Shown: in pieces, positions 16,560 through 25,496 of the stretch | Position numbering within the stretch: position 1 is the stretch's first letter | How the letters are laid out: each line of letters starts with the position of its first letter | NCBI RefSeq assembly: GCF_020991365.1 | Contig: NZ_JAJLRA010000012.1 | Location: 1 to 64,000, forward strand | Source of the DNA: Streptacidiphilus sp. ASG 303 | GTDB taxonomy: Bacteria > Actinomycetota > Actinomycetes > Streptomycetales > Streptomycetaceae | Direction: 5' to 3' | Length of the DNA: 64,000 nucleotides | The notes under the pieces: model-generated | What the model saw: only the letters and a program-made list of their open reading frames with translations | Databases searched by the model: none | What the model was told of the DNA's origin: nothing | Position numbers and translations under genes: made by a program

Positions 16560-17792
16560 GTGACCGACGTGCCGGATGTCTCCTTCGGCAGCCTCTTCGC
16601 GGTCATGGTGATCGGCGTGCTGGTCCCGCTGCTGCTCGGCCTGGCACCCCGTCTGCGGGTTCCGGCCGCCGCACTGGAGATTCTCGCGGGCATCGCCGTG
16701 GGACCCCACGGCCTCGGCTGGGTCGCGATCGACCTGCCGGTGCAGATCACGGCCCTGCTCGGGCTCGCCTTCCTGCTGTTCCTGGCCGGTCTGGAGATCG
16801 ACGTCCGCGGACTGCGCGGCCCCCCGCTGGAGCTCGCCGCCGTGGGTTACGCCGTCTCCGTCGTGCTCGGCCTGCTGGCCGGCTCCTCGCTGCATGCAGC
16901 CGGATGGGTCCGCAGCCCCCTGCTGGTGGCCGTCACGCTCTCCGCCACCTCCCTCGGACTCGTCGTGCCGGTGCTCAAGGACGCCGGGCTCACCGCGGGA
17001 GCACTAGGCCGCAACGTCCTGGCGTCGTGCTCGGTTGCGGAGTTCGGGTCGGTGGTCCTGCTCTCGCTGTTCTTCTCGACCTCGGGCGGCAGCACGGGGG
17101 GCCGCGTCGTGCTGCTGGCCACCTTCGTCGGCCTGGTGTCCGTCACGGCCTCCGTCGTCATGCTCGCCGGACGGTCGACGCGGCTCGGTGAGGTGCTGCA
17201 GCGCCTGCAGGACACCACGGCCGAGATCAGGGTGCGCGCGGCCGTGGCCCTGCTGGTCGCTTTCGCCGCACTGGCCGAGAGATTCGGTCTGGAGAGCATC
17301 CTCGGAGCCTTCCTCGCAGGCGCGGTCGTCGGCCTGGTGGACCGCGACTCCTCCTCCCACCCGCGCTTCCGCGGGAAGGTGGAGGCCGTGGGGTACGGCT
17401 TCGTGATCCCGGTCTTCTTCGTCGCCAGCGGGCTGAGACTGGACCTGGGCGGCCTGTTCGCAAGTCCGGCCGCCCTGCTGAGGATCCCCTTGTTCCTCGC
17501 CGCCCTGCTGCTCGTGCGGGGGCTTCCCGCCCTGCTGTACCGGCGCTCGCTCGGCATCCGGGCCTCGCTGGCCGCAGGCATGCTCCAGGCCACCTCCCTC
17601 GCCTTCATCGTCACCGTGACCCAGATCGGCCTCGCCCTCGGCCTGATGGGGCCCGTCACCGCCGCGGCCCTGGTCTGCGCGGGAGTGCTGTCCGTGCTGC
17701 TCTTCCCCGCCGGAGCACTGACACTGCTGCGGGACCGGCGTGCGGCACCGCGGCCCACGGGTTCGGGGTCCCGCACGGACGCAGGGCTGTAG
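16560..17792 (+). CDS. Cation/proton antiporter, CPA2 (KefB/NapA-like) family
   Basis: 410 aa and highly hydrophobic, with about twelve predicted membrane segments. Typical CPA2 features include LEILAGIAVGPHGLGWV (about 40-56), the loop LFLAGLEIDVRGLRG (about 79-93), AFLAGAVVGLVDRD (about 252-265) and FGFVIPVFFVASGL-like sequence (YGFVIPVFFVASGLRLDLG). It exchanges Na+ or K+ for H+ across the cytoplasmic membrane. There is no TrkA-N nucleotide-binding domain at the C-terminus, so it is a short form. GTG 16560 follows AAGGA. It appears monocistronic; a 416-nt gap precedes the phosphatase gene. Confidence 0.9.
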   Translation: MTDVPDVSFGSLFAVMVIGVLVPLLLGLAPRLRVPAAALEILAGIAVGPHGLGWVAIDLPVQITALLGLAFLLFLAGLEIDVRGLRGPPLELAAVGYAVSVVLGLLAGSSLHAAGWVRSPLLVAVTLSATSLGLVVPVLKDAGLTAGALGRNVLASCSVAEFGSVVLLSLFFSTSGGSTGGRVVLLATFVGLVSVTASVVMLAGRSTRLGEVLQRLQDTTAEIRVRAAVALLVAFAALAERFGLESILGAFLAGAVVGLVDRDSSSHPRFRGKVEAVGYGFVIPVFFVASGLRLDLGGLFASPAALLRIPLFLAALLLVRGLPALLYRRSLGIRASLAAGMLQATSLAFIVTVTQIGLALGLMGPVTAAALVCAGVLSVLLFPAGALTLLRDRRAAPRPTGSGSRTDAGL

Positions 17793-18208
17793 CGCGGGGG
17801 TCGCAAGGGCCCTTCGCCGCCCTCGCGGGACACGGGAAGCCGACCTCTCCACGCGACCCGTCCATGGCCGCCGTGAGACGTCGGCAGGCTGCGCGGACCA
17901 TGGTCGGAGCTTCCTCGACAGGCGCTCCAAAAGGCTGCCCGAGGACGGGGGGCCTGCGGCCGTCGTGCGTGCCGCGGCAGGCCCGGGCGGCTTTGCGCGG
18001 GGCGGTTGCCGGAGGCCGGCGTGGTTGCGGGGCCACCCCTCCCGTGGTTGCCTGAGAGCGGGTCCACCGAGCTCCCCGGATACTCCCTGCCTGTCGGGAC
18101 GGGGGCCGACCCGGGTCCGGCGGGACTCCCGCTCCCCGGAACCGGAAGGCACCGTCCGGGCATGCGCTGTCAGGACGTACCCGTTCTGGGACCGCCAGGA
18201 CCCCGGCC
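17793..18208. other. Intergenic, nothing recognised
   Basis: 416 nt between the antiporter stop and the phosphatase start. No ribosome-binding site with a plausible frame and no strong palindrome were found. It presumably holds the phosphatase promoter. Confidence 0.4.
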
Positions 18209-20455
18209 GTGCTGGACTGCTCCTGTGGAGGGTCGGCCTTGGACGACAACCGCCGTGCAGACAGCGCACAGCGCCATGCGACCCCGGAGCCGGAGGCCGA
18301 CGGCTGGAACCTGGCCCTGACCGAGGTCCTGGTCGAGCTGTGCGACGGGCTCGGCGCCCACGCGGCCTCGGTCCACCTTGCCGCGTCCGACGGTCGGGAC
18401 CTGGTCTCCGTGGCCATTGCCGGCACGCCCCTCACGGTCTTCAGCCTTCCCGAGCGCACGTCCGCCGACGGGTCCCACACGGCGGCGATCGCCTATCGCA
18501 CCGGCCTGCCGGCCCACCTCGCCTCCAGCCCCTCCGAGGGCCCCGTCCGGCTGCTCCCCTCACCCTGTTCGGCCGTCTCCGTGCCGCTGACCGTCCGCGG
18601 GAGGGTCCGTGGCGTGCTGACCGGACTGTGGACGCCCCCCAGACCCGAGGCCGGGCTCGGCGCCCTCCAGTCACTCCTGGGCCTGCTCGCCGACCGGCTC
18701 ACGGAGTCGTGCGTCCCGTCCGGGCCCCCGGAGCCGGAGGTCCGCACCGCAGGGTTCCCGGCCATCATCCCGACGCGGGGGTCCCGGACCCGGGACCCTT
18801 CCTCCGCGGACCCCGGCTGGGGCCTGGCCACGGTGCCCGCGTCGCGCGGGCTCTCCCTCATGTACCAGCTGCACAAGCTCTCCATGTTCCTCAACCTCGC
18901 CACATCCTCGGAGAACGTGGTCCGGGCGGCCTTCGACCACATCGCCGCGCCCTTCGGGGCGGACGGCTGCGTGGTGGCGCTCGCCTCGGAGCGCGGGTTG
19001 CGGGTGGTCGGCCGCAGCGGAGCGCGGGAACTGGCACGCACCGTCGGCGCCGAGCATCCAGACCGGGGGCTCCCGGGCCTGCTGGCCGCGCACGGCGGGG
19101 TGCCCCTCTTCCTGGCCGACCGACCCGCAGTGCTCGACGCGTACCGGGGCGAGGAGGTGGGCTCAGTGCAGGCACTCGCCGTCCTCCCGCTGACAGGGGG
19201 CAGGACCGCCGGGGGGTGCCTCATGCTCGCCTTCGGCTCCCCGCGCCTCCTTGAGGACGACGAGCAGGCGACGCTGCTCATGATGGCGCAGCAGGTCTCG
19301 ACCGCCCTGGACAGGGCCCGGCTGGGTGAGGCGGAGCGTGCGCTCGGCGACGCCCTCCAGCGGAAGCTGCTGCCGAGGGTCCTCCCGGAGTTCCCGGCGG
19401 TCACCGTCACCGCCCGGTACGCCTCAGGTCCGGAGACCTCCGGAATGGGCGGCGACTGGTACGACGTCATCCCTCTTCCGGACGGGCACATCGGCCTGGT
19501 CGTCGGCGACGTGGAGGGCCACAGCACCGACAGCGCGGCTGTCATGGGTCAGCTCCGGAACGGCCTGCGGGCGTACGCGGCGGAGGGCCACGCACCGTCC
19601 GACGTCCTCGCCAGATCGTGTGCGCTTCTGTCGGAGCTCGACACCGACCTGTACACGACCTGCTGCTTCGTGAGCCTGGACGGCGAGTTCGGCACGGCGG
19701 AGGTGGTGCTCGCCGGCCACCCGGCCCCCCTGCTGGTCCACCCCGACGGACGGGTGTCGGCCGTCGAGGCGCCCCCGAACGTGCCGTTGGCCGTCCTGGA
19801 CGGGCAGCGGTACCTGAGCAAGGAGGTCGCCGTCGCACCGGGGACGATCCTGGTGCTGTACACCGACGGGATGTTCGCCCGCACGGACGGTGACCCCGTG
19901 GCCAGGGTCCGGGAACTGCTGGCCCGCGACATGCTTCCCGACGGTGCGTCCCTGCACGACGCCGCCGACCGGCTGATGGCCGGCACCGCCGGCGGGAGCG
20001 CCCTGCGGAGCGATGACGCCGTGCTGCTGCTGGCCAGGTACGAGGGCTCCCCCACGGGCGCCGTGCCGAGGATCGGGAACATGCTCGTCCACCGGCAGGA
20101 TCTCCGGAGCGTGGGAAGGGTGCGCCGCTTCGTGCGGGACTTCCTCCACGAGGACGGCCTGGAGAGGCTCGCCGACGACATCGAGGTCATGGCCTCGGAG
20201 ATCACCACCAACGCGCTGGTGCACGCCGACAGCGATGTGGAGGTCTGGATCAGGGAGTACGCCGACCGGATCCACCTGGAGGTCCGTGACGTCGACCTCA
20301 GGCGCCCCGTGATCACTTCCGTGGTGGAGGACGACGATGTCAACGCCACCTCCGAACACGGGCGGGGTCTGAGCATCGTGGACGTCCTGTCCCTGCGCTG
20401 GGGGACGTCCCCCAGCGGTCGCGGCAAGGCCGTGTGGATCGATGTGGCCAAGTGA
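18209..20455 (+). CDS. GAF-SpoIIE-HATPase phosphatase/anti-sigma regulator
   Basis: 748 aa, cytosolic. An N-terminal sensor region (about 15-165) and a GAF-like domain (about 215-375, FDHIAAPFGADGCVVALA) precede a PP2C/SpoIIE phosphatase domain (about 395-605) with metal-binding motifs GGDWYDVIPL (about 414), VVGDVEGH, LYTDGM (about 551) and RSDDAVLLL (about 600). The C-terminal RsbW-like HATPase domain has MASEITTNALVHA and HGRGLSIVD. Such proteins dephosphorylate anti-anti-sigma (STAS) proteins and/or bind them, setting the activity of stress or developmental sigma factors. All phosphatase Asp residues are intact, unlike in its paralogue at 51147-53390. GTG 18209 follows AGGA by eight bases. 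A bidirectional terminator (20468-20507) follows. Confidence 0.92.
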   Translation: MLDCSCGGSALDDNRRADSAQRHATPEPEADGWNLALTEVLVELCDGLGAHAASVHLAASDGRDLVSVAIAGTPLTVFSLPERTSADGSHTAAIAYRTGLPAHLASSPSEGPVRLLPSPCSAVSVPLTVRGRVRGVLTGLWTPPRPEAGLGALQSLLGLLADRLTESCVPSGPPEPEVRTAGFPAIIPTRGSRTRDPSSADPGWGLATVPASRGLSLMYQLHKLSMFLNLATSSENVVRAAFDHIAAPFGADGCVVALASERGLRVVGRSGARELARTVGAEHPDRGLPGLLAAHGGVPLFLADRPAVLDAYRGEEVGSVQALAVLPLTGGRTAGGCLMLAFGSPRLLEDDEQATLLMMAQQVSTALDRARLGEAERALGDALQRKLLPRVLPEFPAVTVTARYASGPETSGMGGDWYDVIPLPDGHIGLVVGDVEGHSTDSAAVMGQLRNGLRAYAAEGHAPSDVLARSCALLSELDTDLYTTCCFVSLDGEFGTAEVVLAGHPAPLLVHPDGRVSAVEAPPNVPLAVLDGQRYLSKEVAVAPGTILVLYTDGMFARTDGDPVARVRELLARDMLPDGASLHDAADRLMAGTAGGSALRSDDAVLLLARYEGSPTGAVPRIGNMLVHRQDLRSVGRVRRFVRDFLHEDGLERLADDIEVMASEITTNALVHADSDVEVWIREYADRIHLEVRDVDLRRPVITSVVEDDDVNATSEHGRGLSIVDVLSLRWGTSPSGRGKAVWIDVAK

Positions 20456-20467
20456 CCCCGCGAGCGG

Positions 20468-20507
20468 CCGTCCTCCGTGGCCGCCCGAGGGCGGCCCCGG
20501 AGGACGG
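20468..20507. terminator. Bidirectional terminator between phosphatase and P450 genes
   Basis: CCGTCCTCCG (20468-20477) plus GGCCGCC (20479-20485) pair with GGCGGCC (20490-20496) plus CGGAGGACGG (20498-20507): 17 pairs, one mismatch and a 4-nt loop. It sits in the 57-nt space between the convergent stops at 20455 and 20513. Confidence 0.8.
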
Positions 20508-20512
20508 ACGGC

Positions 20513-21715
20513 TCACAGGCGCACGGGCAGCCGCATCCTGCCGTTGAAGACGAACGTCGGGAGGGGCTCCAGGGCTTCCAGGGGCTCGGCGGGACCCAGG
20601 TCCGGGAAGCGTGCGAACAGGGCCGGAAGCGCGATGCCCGCCTCCAGGCGCCCCAGGGGAGCGCCGATGCAGTGGTGCACGCCGTGGCCGAAGGCCGTGT
20701 GGTCCTTGTCGGGCCGGTGGACGTCGAACTCCCCGGCTGTCGCACCGTGCCGGCGGGGGTCGCGGCCGCCCGCGCCGAAGCCCATGAGGATCGGCTCGCC
20801 GCGGGGGATCACGACGCCCTCGCCGAGGTCGAGATCCTCGACCGCGTACCTCAGCGGCATGTGCTGCACCGGGGCGTCGGCACGAAGCGTCTCCTCGACG
20901 ACCTCCGACCAGGGCACGGCGCCGCAGGTCGCGGCCTGCCGCTGCCCGGGGTGCCGGAGCAGGGCGGCCACGGCGTTGGTGATCAGGTCCGTGGTCGAGG
21001 GGATCCCGCCCGCGACGGTGACCGCCAGTGCCAGGACACGCTCCTCCTCCGTCATTTCCGCCGCAGCCACGAGGTCGCTCGCCATGTCGTCGCCCGGCGT
21101 CCCCCGCTTCACCCCGAGCAGTGCACCCAGGAACTCCAACGCCTCCTCCGTGCGGGCGGCTGCCTCGGCGGGGTCGGGCGAGGGCTCCGCGAAGGCCGCC
21201 ATCGCGCGGTCCGCATCGCTCCACAGGCCGTCCGGCACCCCGAAGAGGTCGCACAGCGTCTCCCCGGCGACCACACGGGCGTACCGGCTGCGGATGTCGA
21301 CGACGGTGCCGGAGCCCGGCTCCCCGAGGGAGGACAGGCCGGCGTCGACCCGCGCGCGCAGGTTCGCCGCCAGGGCGGCCGTGCGCTCCGGAGTGAAGGA
21401 GCGCTCCATCACCCCGCGCAGCCGGCGGTGGTCGGACCCGTAGGCGTTGAGCACGGTGGGCGAGACCAGGAACGGGGCGAGTGGCCAGTCGGCCGGGAGG
21501 CTCTCCAGTCCCGGCCAGTGCCGGTGCGCGTCCCGCGACACGCGGTCGTCGTCCGCGAGACGGCGCAGGACGTCGTGCCGCGTCACCGACCAGGCGGTCA
21601 CGCCGCCCGGCAGTTCGACGCGTACGGCCGGCCCCAGGGACTGCAGGCGTGCGGCATCCTCCTGGACGCTGCGACCGGTGAGGTCGAAGGGGGCGGTCTC
21701 CGGGTGCATGGTCAT
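20513..21715 (-). CDS. Cytochrome P450 monooxygenase
   Basis: 400 aa, standard bacterial class I length. The heme loop is FGHGVHHCIGAPLGRLE with proximal Cys349. The K-helix ExxR is E275-T-L-R278, the I-helix is AGGIPSTTD (about 235-243), and the C-helix region has DHRRLRGVMERSFTP. It needs external ferredoxin and reductase, neither of which is encoded nearby. P450s of this type oxidise secondary metabolites or cross-link aromatic residues in peptides. It is divergent from a 75-aa peptide gene (22388) across a 672-nt region, so a role in modifying that peptide is possible but unproven. ATG 21715 is used; a second ATG lies two codons downstream. Confidence 0.95.
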   Translation of the reverse strand: MTMHPETAPFDLTGRSVQEDAARLQSLGPAVRVELPGGVTAWSVTRHDVLRRLADDDRVSRDAHRHWPGLESLPADWPLAPFLVSPTVLNAYGSDHRRLRGVMERSFTPERTAALAANLRARVDAGLSSLGEPGSGTVVDIRSRYARVVAGETLCDLFGVPDGLWSDADRAMAAFAEPSPDPAEAAARTEEALEFLGALLGVKRGTPGDDMASDLVAAAEMTEEERVLALAVTVAGGIPSTTDLITNAVAALLRHPGQRQAATCGAVPWSEVVEETLRADAPVQHMPLRYAVEDLDLGEGVVIPRGEPILMGFGAGGRDPRRHGATAGEFDVHRPDKDHTAFGHGVHHCIGAPLGRLEAGIALPALFARFPDLGPAEPLEALEPLPTFVFNGRMRLPVRL

Positions 21716-22387
21716 AGTGGTGTGACTCCGATACTGCGGATGTTCCGGGATGCTGCCGTGTCCGCGCGTGCGGACCTGGACGTCTGCCGACCTCCCGGCC
21801 TTCCGGGGCGGCCGTGGACGGGCCTGCGTGCGGCTCGTCCTGCGTCCGGCGGATCGCGGTGCGGACCCGCCCTGTGAGGCGGATGGCCGCCCCGGGGCCC
21901 TGCCGACCCCCGGCGGTCGCCGGGTTCCCGGAGGAGCGACCCCCTGGGAGGGTGCGGCGGTCTTCTCCGCCACGGTTGCGGCGGCTCTGCCGGGGTGGCG
22001 GACGGGCACGGTCCCGGGAGAGGGCCGTACGGGTGTTCCGGGGGATCGAGTGGCGGTTCCCGTGCCTGTCGGCGGCGCTGACGGCAGGTTCGGGGACTAA
22101 GAAAAACGTACACCATAAAATCGCACGCAAGTAAAATGGTCGATGTGATGTTCGCCCCCTGTCGCGGCCCCGGGTGGTCCGGGCTGCGGTGAGGAGCGGG
22201 CGGCTCCAAGGGTGCCGTGCCCTTGAGGGGCGGCGGGCGAAACCCCGCGTGCGCACGGTTGTTGCCCGATCGGGCTTGTCGGCAGGCCGTGAGGGCGAGG
22301 ACCGGCCTAGGATTTCAAGGGCGTCATTCATGCCATATGCACGCCAAAAATCCACATGGGATCAGACTTCGCCGATCGGAGAGTGCA
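21716..22387. promoter_or_regulatory. Long divergent regulatory region between P450 and 75-aa peptide genes
   Basis: 672 nt without a supportable gene. An unusually AT-rich block at about 22097-22140 (for example AAGAAAAACGTACACCAT and CAAGTAAAATGG) stands out against surroundings near 75% G+C and is a probable promoter or regulator-binding zone. Another AT-rich patch lies at about 22312-22360, just before the peptide gene. I cannot assign exact -35/-10 elements. Confidence 0.5.
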
Positions 22388-22615
22388 ATGAGTGGTTTCT
22401 GGATGGAGAGCCTCCTCGCCGAGAACCCGGAGGCGGGGTGGAACCTCGCTGTCAAGCTGTCCCGGATGGGCGTCAAGGCCACGCAGCCCTCGGACGAGGT
22501 CCGGGGCCGGCTGCGCGCGATCTACGCAGAGGACGCCGACAGCCTCATCGCCTCGTCCCATGTGGTGGCCGTCAACTTCCAGACGGTCGCCGCCGCCAAC
22601 AACTACTGGCGGTGA
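22388..22615 (+). CDS. 75-aa peptide, candidate RiPP precursor or small regulator
   Basis: 75 aa starting MSGFWMESLLAENPEAGW and ending TVAAANNYWR. ATG 22388 is preceded by CGGAGAG at ideal spacing, and a perfect 12-bp terminator (22621-22650) begins five bases after the stop, so it is a discrete expressed gene. The first two thirds are charged and helical (ENPEAGWNLAVKLSRMG; SDEVRGRLRAIYAEDA), leader-like. The last roughly 20 residues are hydrophobic then aromatic (HVVAVNFQTVAAANNYWR), with no Cys and little charge until the final Arg. That shape, together with a divergent P450 and a downstream cupin, fits a P450-modified peptide precursor; this is inference. I know no family by sequence. 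It could also be a small regulatory protein. Confidence 0.75.
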   Translation: MSGFWMESLLAENPEAGWNLAVKLSRMGVKATQPSDEVRGRLRAIYAEDADSLIASSHVVAVNFQTVAAANNYWR

Positions 22616-22620
22616 GTGGG

Positions 22621-22650
22621 GGCGGCCAGGCGTCATCCCGCCTGGCCGCC
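22621..22650 (+). terminator. Terminator or attenuator after the 75-aa peptide gene
   Basis: Perfect 12-bp arms GGCGGCCAGGCG (22621-22632) and CGCCTGGCCGCC (22639-22650) with loop TCATCC, five bases beyond the stop. It would separate abundant short peptide mRNA from the downstream cupin and DUF4331 genes. A TAATAT at 22805-22810 could be the -10 of a separate cupin promoter. Confidence 0.75.
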
Positions 22651-22911
22651 GCCCTGCGGCTCCGCTGCTTCTCGGTGCATCACCCGGGAGCGGGCCCCGC
22701 GGACCGCCGGACGGCTCGCCCGCGGCGCTCCCCGTCCCCTTCCGTGCTCTGCTCCGAGGGGATCGCTCGGAGGAGTCTCCCAGGACATCCGGTCGATGTG
22801 TGCCTAATATCCCCTTATGGCATTGCCTGCCCGAATGCCGTGGCCCGAGCCGTCGAAGCGAGATGCTCCGACCGGTCCCGCCCGTCGAGTTCGCCTGTCG
22901 GAGGAAGAGCA

Positions 22912-23319
22912 GTGGACACGTTCGACACCGTCGCCGAGAGCAGTGGAAACCCCGTTCCCGACCACCTGCGGAACCTCTTCAACCACCCGGACGACGTCCG
23001 TGTCCAGAAACTGCCGTGCGAGCTGCCCGAGAAGGGCTCCATGGTGGTGTTCTTCGGTGCGGGTGCGCGCACGGTGCCCCACACCCACCACAACGGCCAG
23101 CACCTGTTCATCGTCGACGGCGTGGGCGTGGTCGGTGACGAGAACGGGGTGCACGTGGTCCGTGCCGGCGACGTCGTCAGCAGTCCGCCCGGCGGATGGC
23201 ACTGGCACGGGGCGTCCCAGGAGCACGCGATGACGCACCTGACGGTCGAGCAGCCCGGCGACTTCGACCTGGACGTCGACCGCCGAGACTGGGACAGCAG
23301 TTACGGCCCCACGGCCTGA
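22912..23319 (+). CDS. Cupin-domain protein
   Basis: 135 aa, a single small beta-barrel. Metal-binding cupin motif 1 is seen as GARTVPHTHHNGQHLFIVDG (about residues 46-65, His cluster and later acidic residues). Motif 2 is RAGDVVSSPPGGWHWHG (about 83-99). Small cupins act as dioxygenases, isomerases or sensors; the substrate is unknown. GTG 22912 has GGAGGAAGA upstream. It lies 56 nt before the DUF4331 gene on the same strand and probably forms a unit with it; the 75-aa peptide gene is upstream beyond a terminator. Confidence 0.85.
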   Translation: MDTFDTVAESSGNPVPDHLRNLFNHPDDVRVQKLPCELPEKGSMVVFFGAGARTVPHTHHNGQHLFIVDGVGVVGDENGVHVVRAGDVVSSPPGGWHWHGASQEHAMTHLTVEQPGDFDLDVDRRDWDSSYGPTA

Positions 23320-23374
23320 TCGAGGTCCTCCGATCCGCCCTGCCACGAGAGTGCACAACCCAGGAGACGCCGCC

Positions 23375-24409
23375 ATGTCCCACCACCTCGACTCCCCCCT
23401 GGCCCGGTCCGATGTCCGCCTGGACATCACTGATTTCTACGTCTTCCGCGGCGAGACGGGGACGGTGTTCGCCATCAACGTCTCCCCCTCCATCGCGGGG
23501 GAGGACGCACCCCGGGGATTCCACCCCGAGGGCCGCTACGAGTTCCGCATCGACGGCAACAGCGACCTGGTTCCGGAGCTCACCTACCGCATCTCCTTCG
23601 GGGATGAGGACGGCTCGGGCGGCCAAGGCGTGGAACTGCGGCGCCTGCGAGGGGCCGACGCAGTGGACGCCGCGGCCGACGGCACGGTGCTGGCCACCGG
23701 GACGACGGGGACCATGATTCCCGGAGAAGGAGGACTGAGACTGTGGGCCGGCAGGGCCCACGACCCTTTCTTCCTCGACGGCGTCGTCCTGGGGGCCGTC
23801 GGCAACGCCTTCGCGCAGGGCACCGTCGTCGACCTGTCCGGATGGAGCCCGGCCACCGCCACGAACGCTCCCTTCGGCAGCAACGACGTCTACGCCCTCG
23901 TGCTGGAGGTGCCCGACCCGGACCTGCTCGAGGTGGCCTCCGACCGCCGTATCGGCACCTGGGCTCTCAGCATGCTGGCCACCGATGCCGGCGGGTGGCG
24001 CCCCATCAATCGTGTCGGCCTCCCCATGATTCCGCCGATCTTCGCGCAGCACGACGAACACCTCGGCGACCACCTGAACACTGCCGACCCTGCCGAGGAC
24101 CGCAGCCTGTTCGCGGACCGGATCGCCTCGGCGGTGGCCGCCGTGGTGAAGTCCTACGGGACCGCCGACGATCCCCGCGACTACGGCCGCACTGTGGCGG
24201 ACAGGATCTTTCCGAACGTCCTGCCGTACACCGTCGGCACCCCTGCCGTCTTCGGCTTCGGCGGGTGGAACGGCCGCTCCCTGACCGACAGCGCACCCGA
24301 CGTGATGTTCTCCCTGGCCACCAACACCGCCTTCACGACGGGAGTGACCAAGGACTCGGTTCCGGTCAAGCCCACCGCGACCTTCCCCTACGTCCCGGTG
24401 TTCTCCTGA
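23375..24409 (+). CDS. DUF4331 family protein
   Basis: 344 aa. It starts MSHHLDSPLARSDVRLDITD, the characteristic opening of DUF4331 proteins (SHHLDSP followed by D-hxD-hYxF). Later motifs include DDPFFLDG-like HDPFFLDGVV, TNAPFGSNDVYALVLEVP and DYGRTVADRIFPNVLPY. There is no signal peptide, although several family members are exported. Biochemical role unknown. ATG 23375 (GGAG nine bases upstream) is preferred over an in-frame GTG at 23351 because the family motif begins directly after it. It follows the cupin gene, and the pair may share function. A 13-bp hairpin at 24751-24789 lies far downstream. Confidence 0.88.
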   Translation: MSHHLDSPLARSDVRLDITDFYVFRGETGTVFAINVSPSIAGEDAPRGFHPEGRYEFRIDGNSDLVPELTYRISFGDEDGSGGQGVELRRLRGADAVDAAADGTVLATGTTGTMIPGEGGLRLWAGRAHDPFFLDGVVLGAVGNAFAQGTVVDLSGWSPATATNAPFGSNDVYALVLEVPDPDLLEVASDRRIGTWALSMLATDAGGWRPINRVGLPMIPPIFAQHDEHLGDHLNTADPAEDRSLFADRIASAVAAVVKSYGTADDPRDYGRTVADRIFPNVLPYTVGTPAVFGFGGWNGRSLTDSAPDVMFSLATNTAFTTGVTKDSVPVKPTATFPYVPVFS

Positions 24410-25001
24410 CCTCGTCGCGCAAGGGGCCGGACGGTCGGCGACCCTTCCGTCGGTAGCGCGGGCCCGGGCTTACCGTTCCTGCGGCCGCAACGCCGTCAGA
24501 CCGGTTCTTTCGGCTCTGCCCTGGAGTGAGGATTTTCCCGGACGCAAAGGCGGACGGCCCGCCTCATCCTTGCCTGCGGCCCTCATGGAGGTTCCGCTGA
24601 AGGAATGTGTGCCAGCCGGCCGCTTCGTTGGCCGGCCGGTCCGACCGGGGCTGAAGGCTCCGGTCGTCCCTGACCGTGCGGTAGCAGGCCTGACAGGGCG
24701 GCCTCCTTGTCGGCCCGGTGCAGCCGCCCCGTTCGGGAGGCGGAGGCATCGGGCCCTCCGTGCGGGTGCGCCGCCTGCACGGAGGGCCCCCCGCCCGAGC
24801 GCCCGGCGCCGACCGTCACGGGGGTCCCGTCCACGCCGGACGGGTGACGTCCGCCTGCCGGTGCGACGCCCCTGTGCGTGCGGTGTGACGGCCGTGGGCC
24901 GGACCCCGCCCGTCCCGTCGGCGCGGGCGGTGCGACGGGCGCCGCGCGACGGGTGCGCACGACGGGGAACAGCCGACTGCCCGACCGTATGAGGAGTATC
25001 C
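24410..25001. other. 592-nt intergenic stretch with one strong hairpin
   Basis: No supportable gene. GGGCCCTCCGTGC (24751-24763) pairs perfectly with 24777-24789 (13 bp, 13-nt loop), a terminator-like structure. GCCGGCC repeats around 24617-24640 form a weaker stem. The last 30 bases carry the GAGGAG ribosome-binding site of the next gene. Confidence 0.5.
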
Positions 25002-25424
25002 ATGTCCCAGCCCTCGATCTCCGGGAGCATGAGCCCGCGGGAGACCGTCATGGCTATGTACAACGGCCTGCTCACCTCCGACCGCGAGGTGCTGCAGGCC
25101 ATCACCCATCCCGACATCGAGATCCACGTGACCGAGGAGCTGCCCTACGGCGGTGACTACCGCGGGCTCGCCGGCTTCCAGGACCTGTTCAGGAACACCT
25201 TCGGGCTGATCAGGAGCACGATCGAGATCGAGAACGTCTTCGACGCGGGGAGCCGGGTCGTCGCGGTCGGCCGCACCCGCGGCAACGGCAACGCCACCGG
25301 GCAATACTTCGACTCCGCGATCGTCCATGTGCTCACGGTGGAGAACGGCATGATCGTGCGCTTCGACGCCTTCGTGGAAGACGCCCCCATCGCCGCGGCG
25401 ATCCACGGGACCCCGGAGGGGTAG
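25002..25424 (+). CDS. SnoaL/NTF2-like domain protein
   Basis: 140 aa. The NTF2-like alpha+beta cone fold is indicated by ETVMAMYNGLLTSDREVLQAI, DIEIHVTEELPYGGDYRGLAGF and the C-terminal strands SAIVHVLTVENGMIVRFDAFVED. The family includes polyketide cyclases, ketosteroid isomerases and many orphan ligand-binding proteins; no cyclase-specific His/Asp assignment is safe here. The ATG follows GAGGAGTATCC, a strong ribosome-binding site. It is convergent with the dehydrogenase at 25497, 72 nt away. Confidence 0.85.
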   Translation: MSQPSISGSMSPRETVMAMYNGLLTSDREVLQAITHPDIEIHVTEELPYGGDYRGLAGFQDLFRNTFGLIRSTIEIENVFDAGSRVVAVGRTRGNGNATGQYFDSAIVHVLTVENGMIVRFDAFVEDAPIAAAIHGTPEG

Positions 25425-25496
25425 GGCCCGGTACGGACCCCGCCGCCCGGCGGGACGGGCGGGTCCCGGCCGCGGCTCCCGCCGGGAGCAGGCCGC

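Noticed and set aside
22097-22140. AT-rich island as a replication or transfer origin
   Set aside because: No iterons, DnaA-box cluster or rep/tra genes are nearby; it lies in a divergent promoter region, which explains it better.
25002-25424. SnoaL-like protein as evidence of an aromatic polyketide cluster
   Set aside because: No ketosynthase, acyl carrier or other cyclase genes occur in the window; NTF2-like orphans are common.
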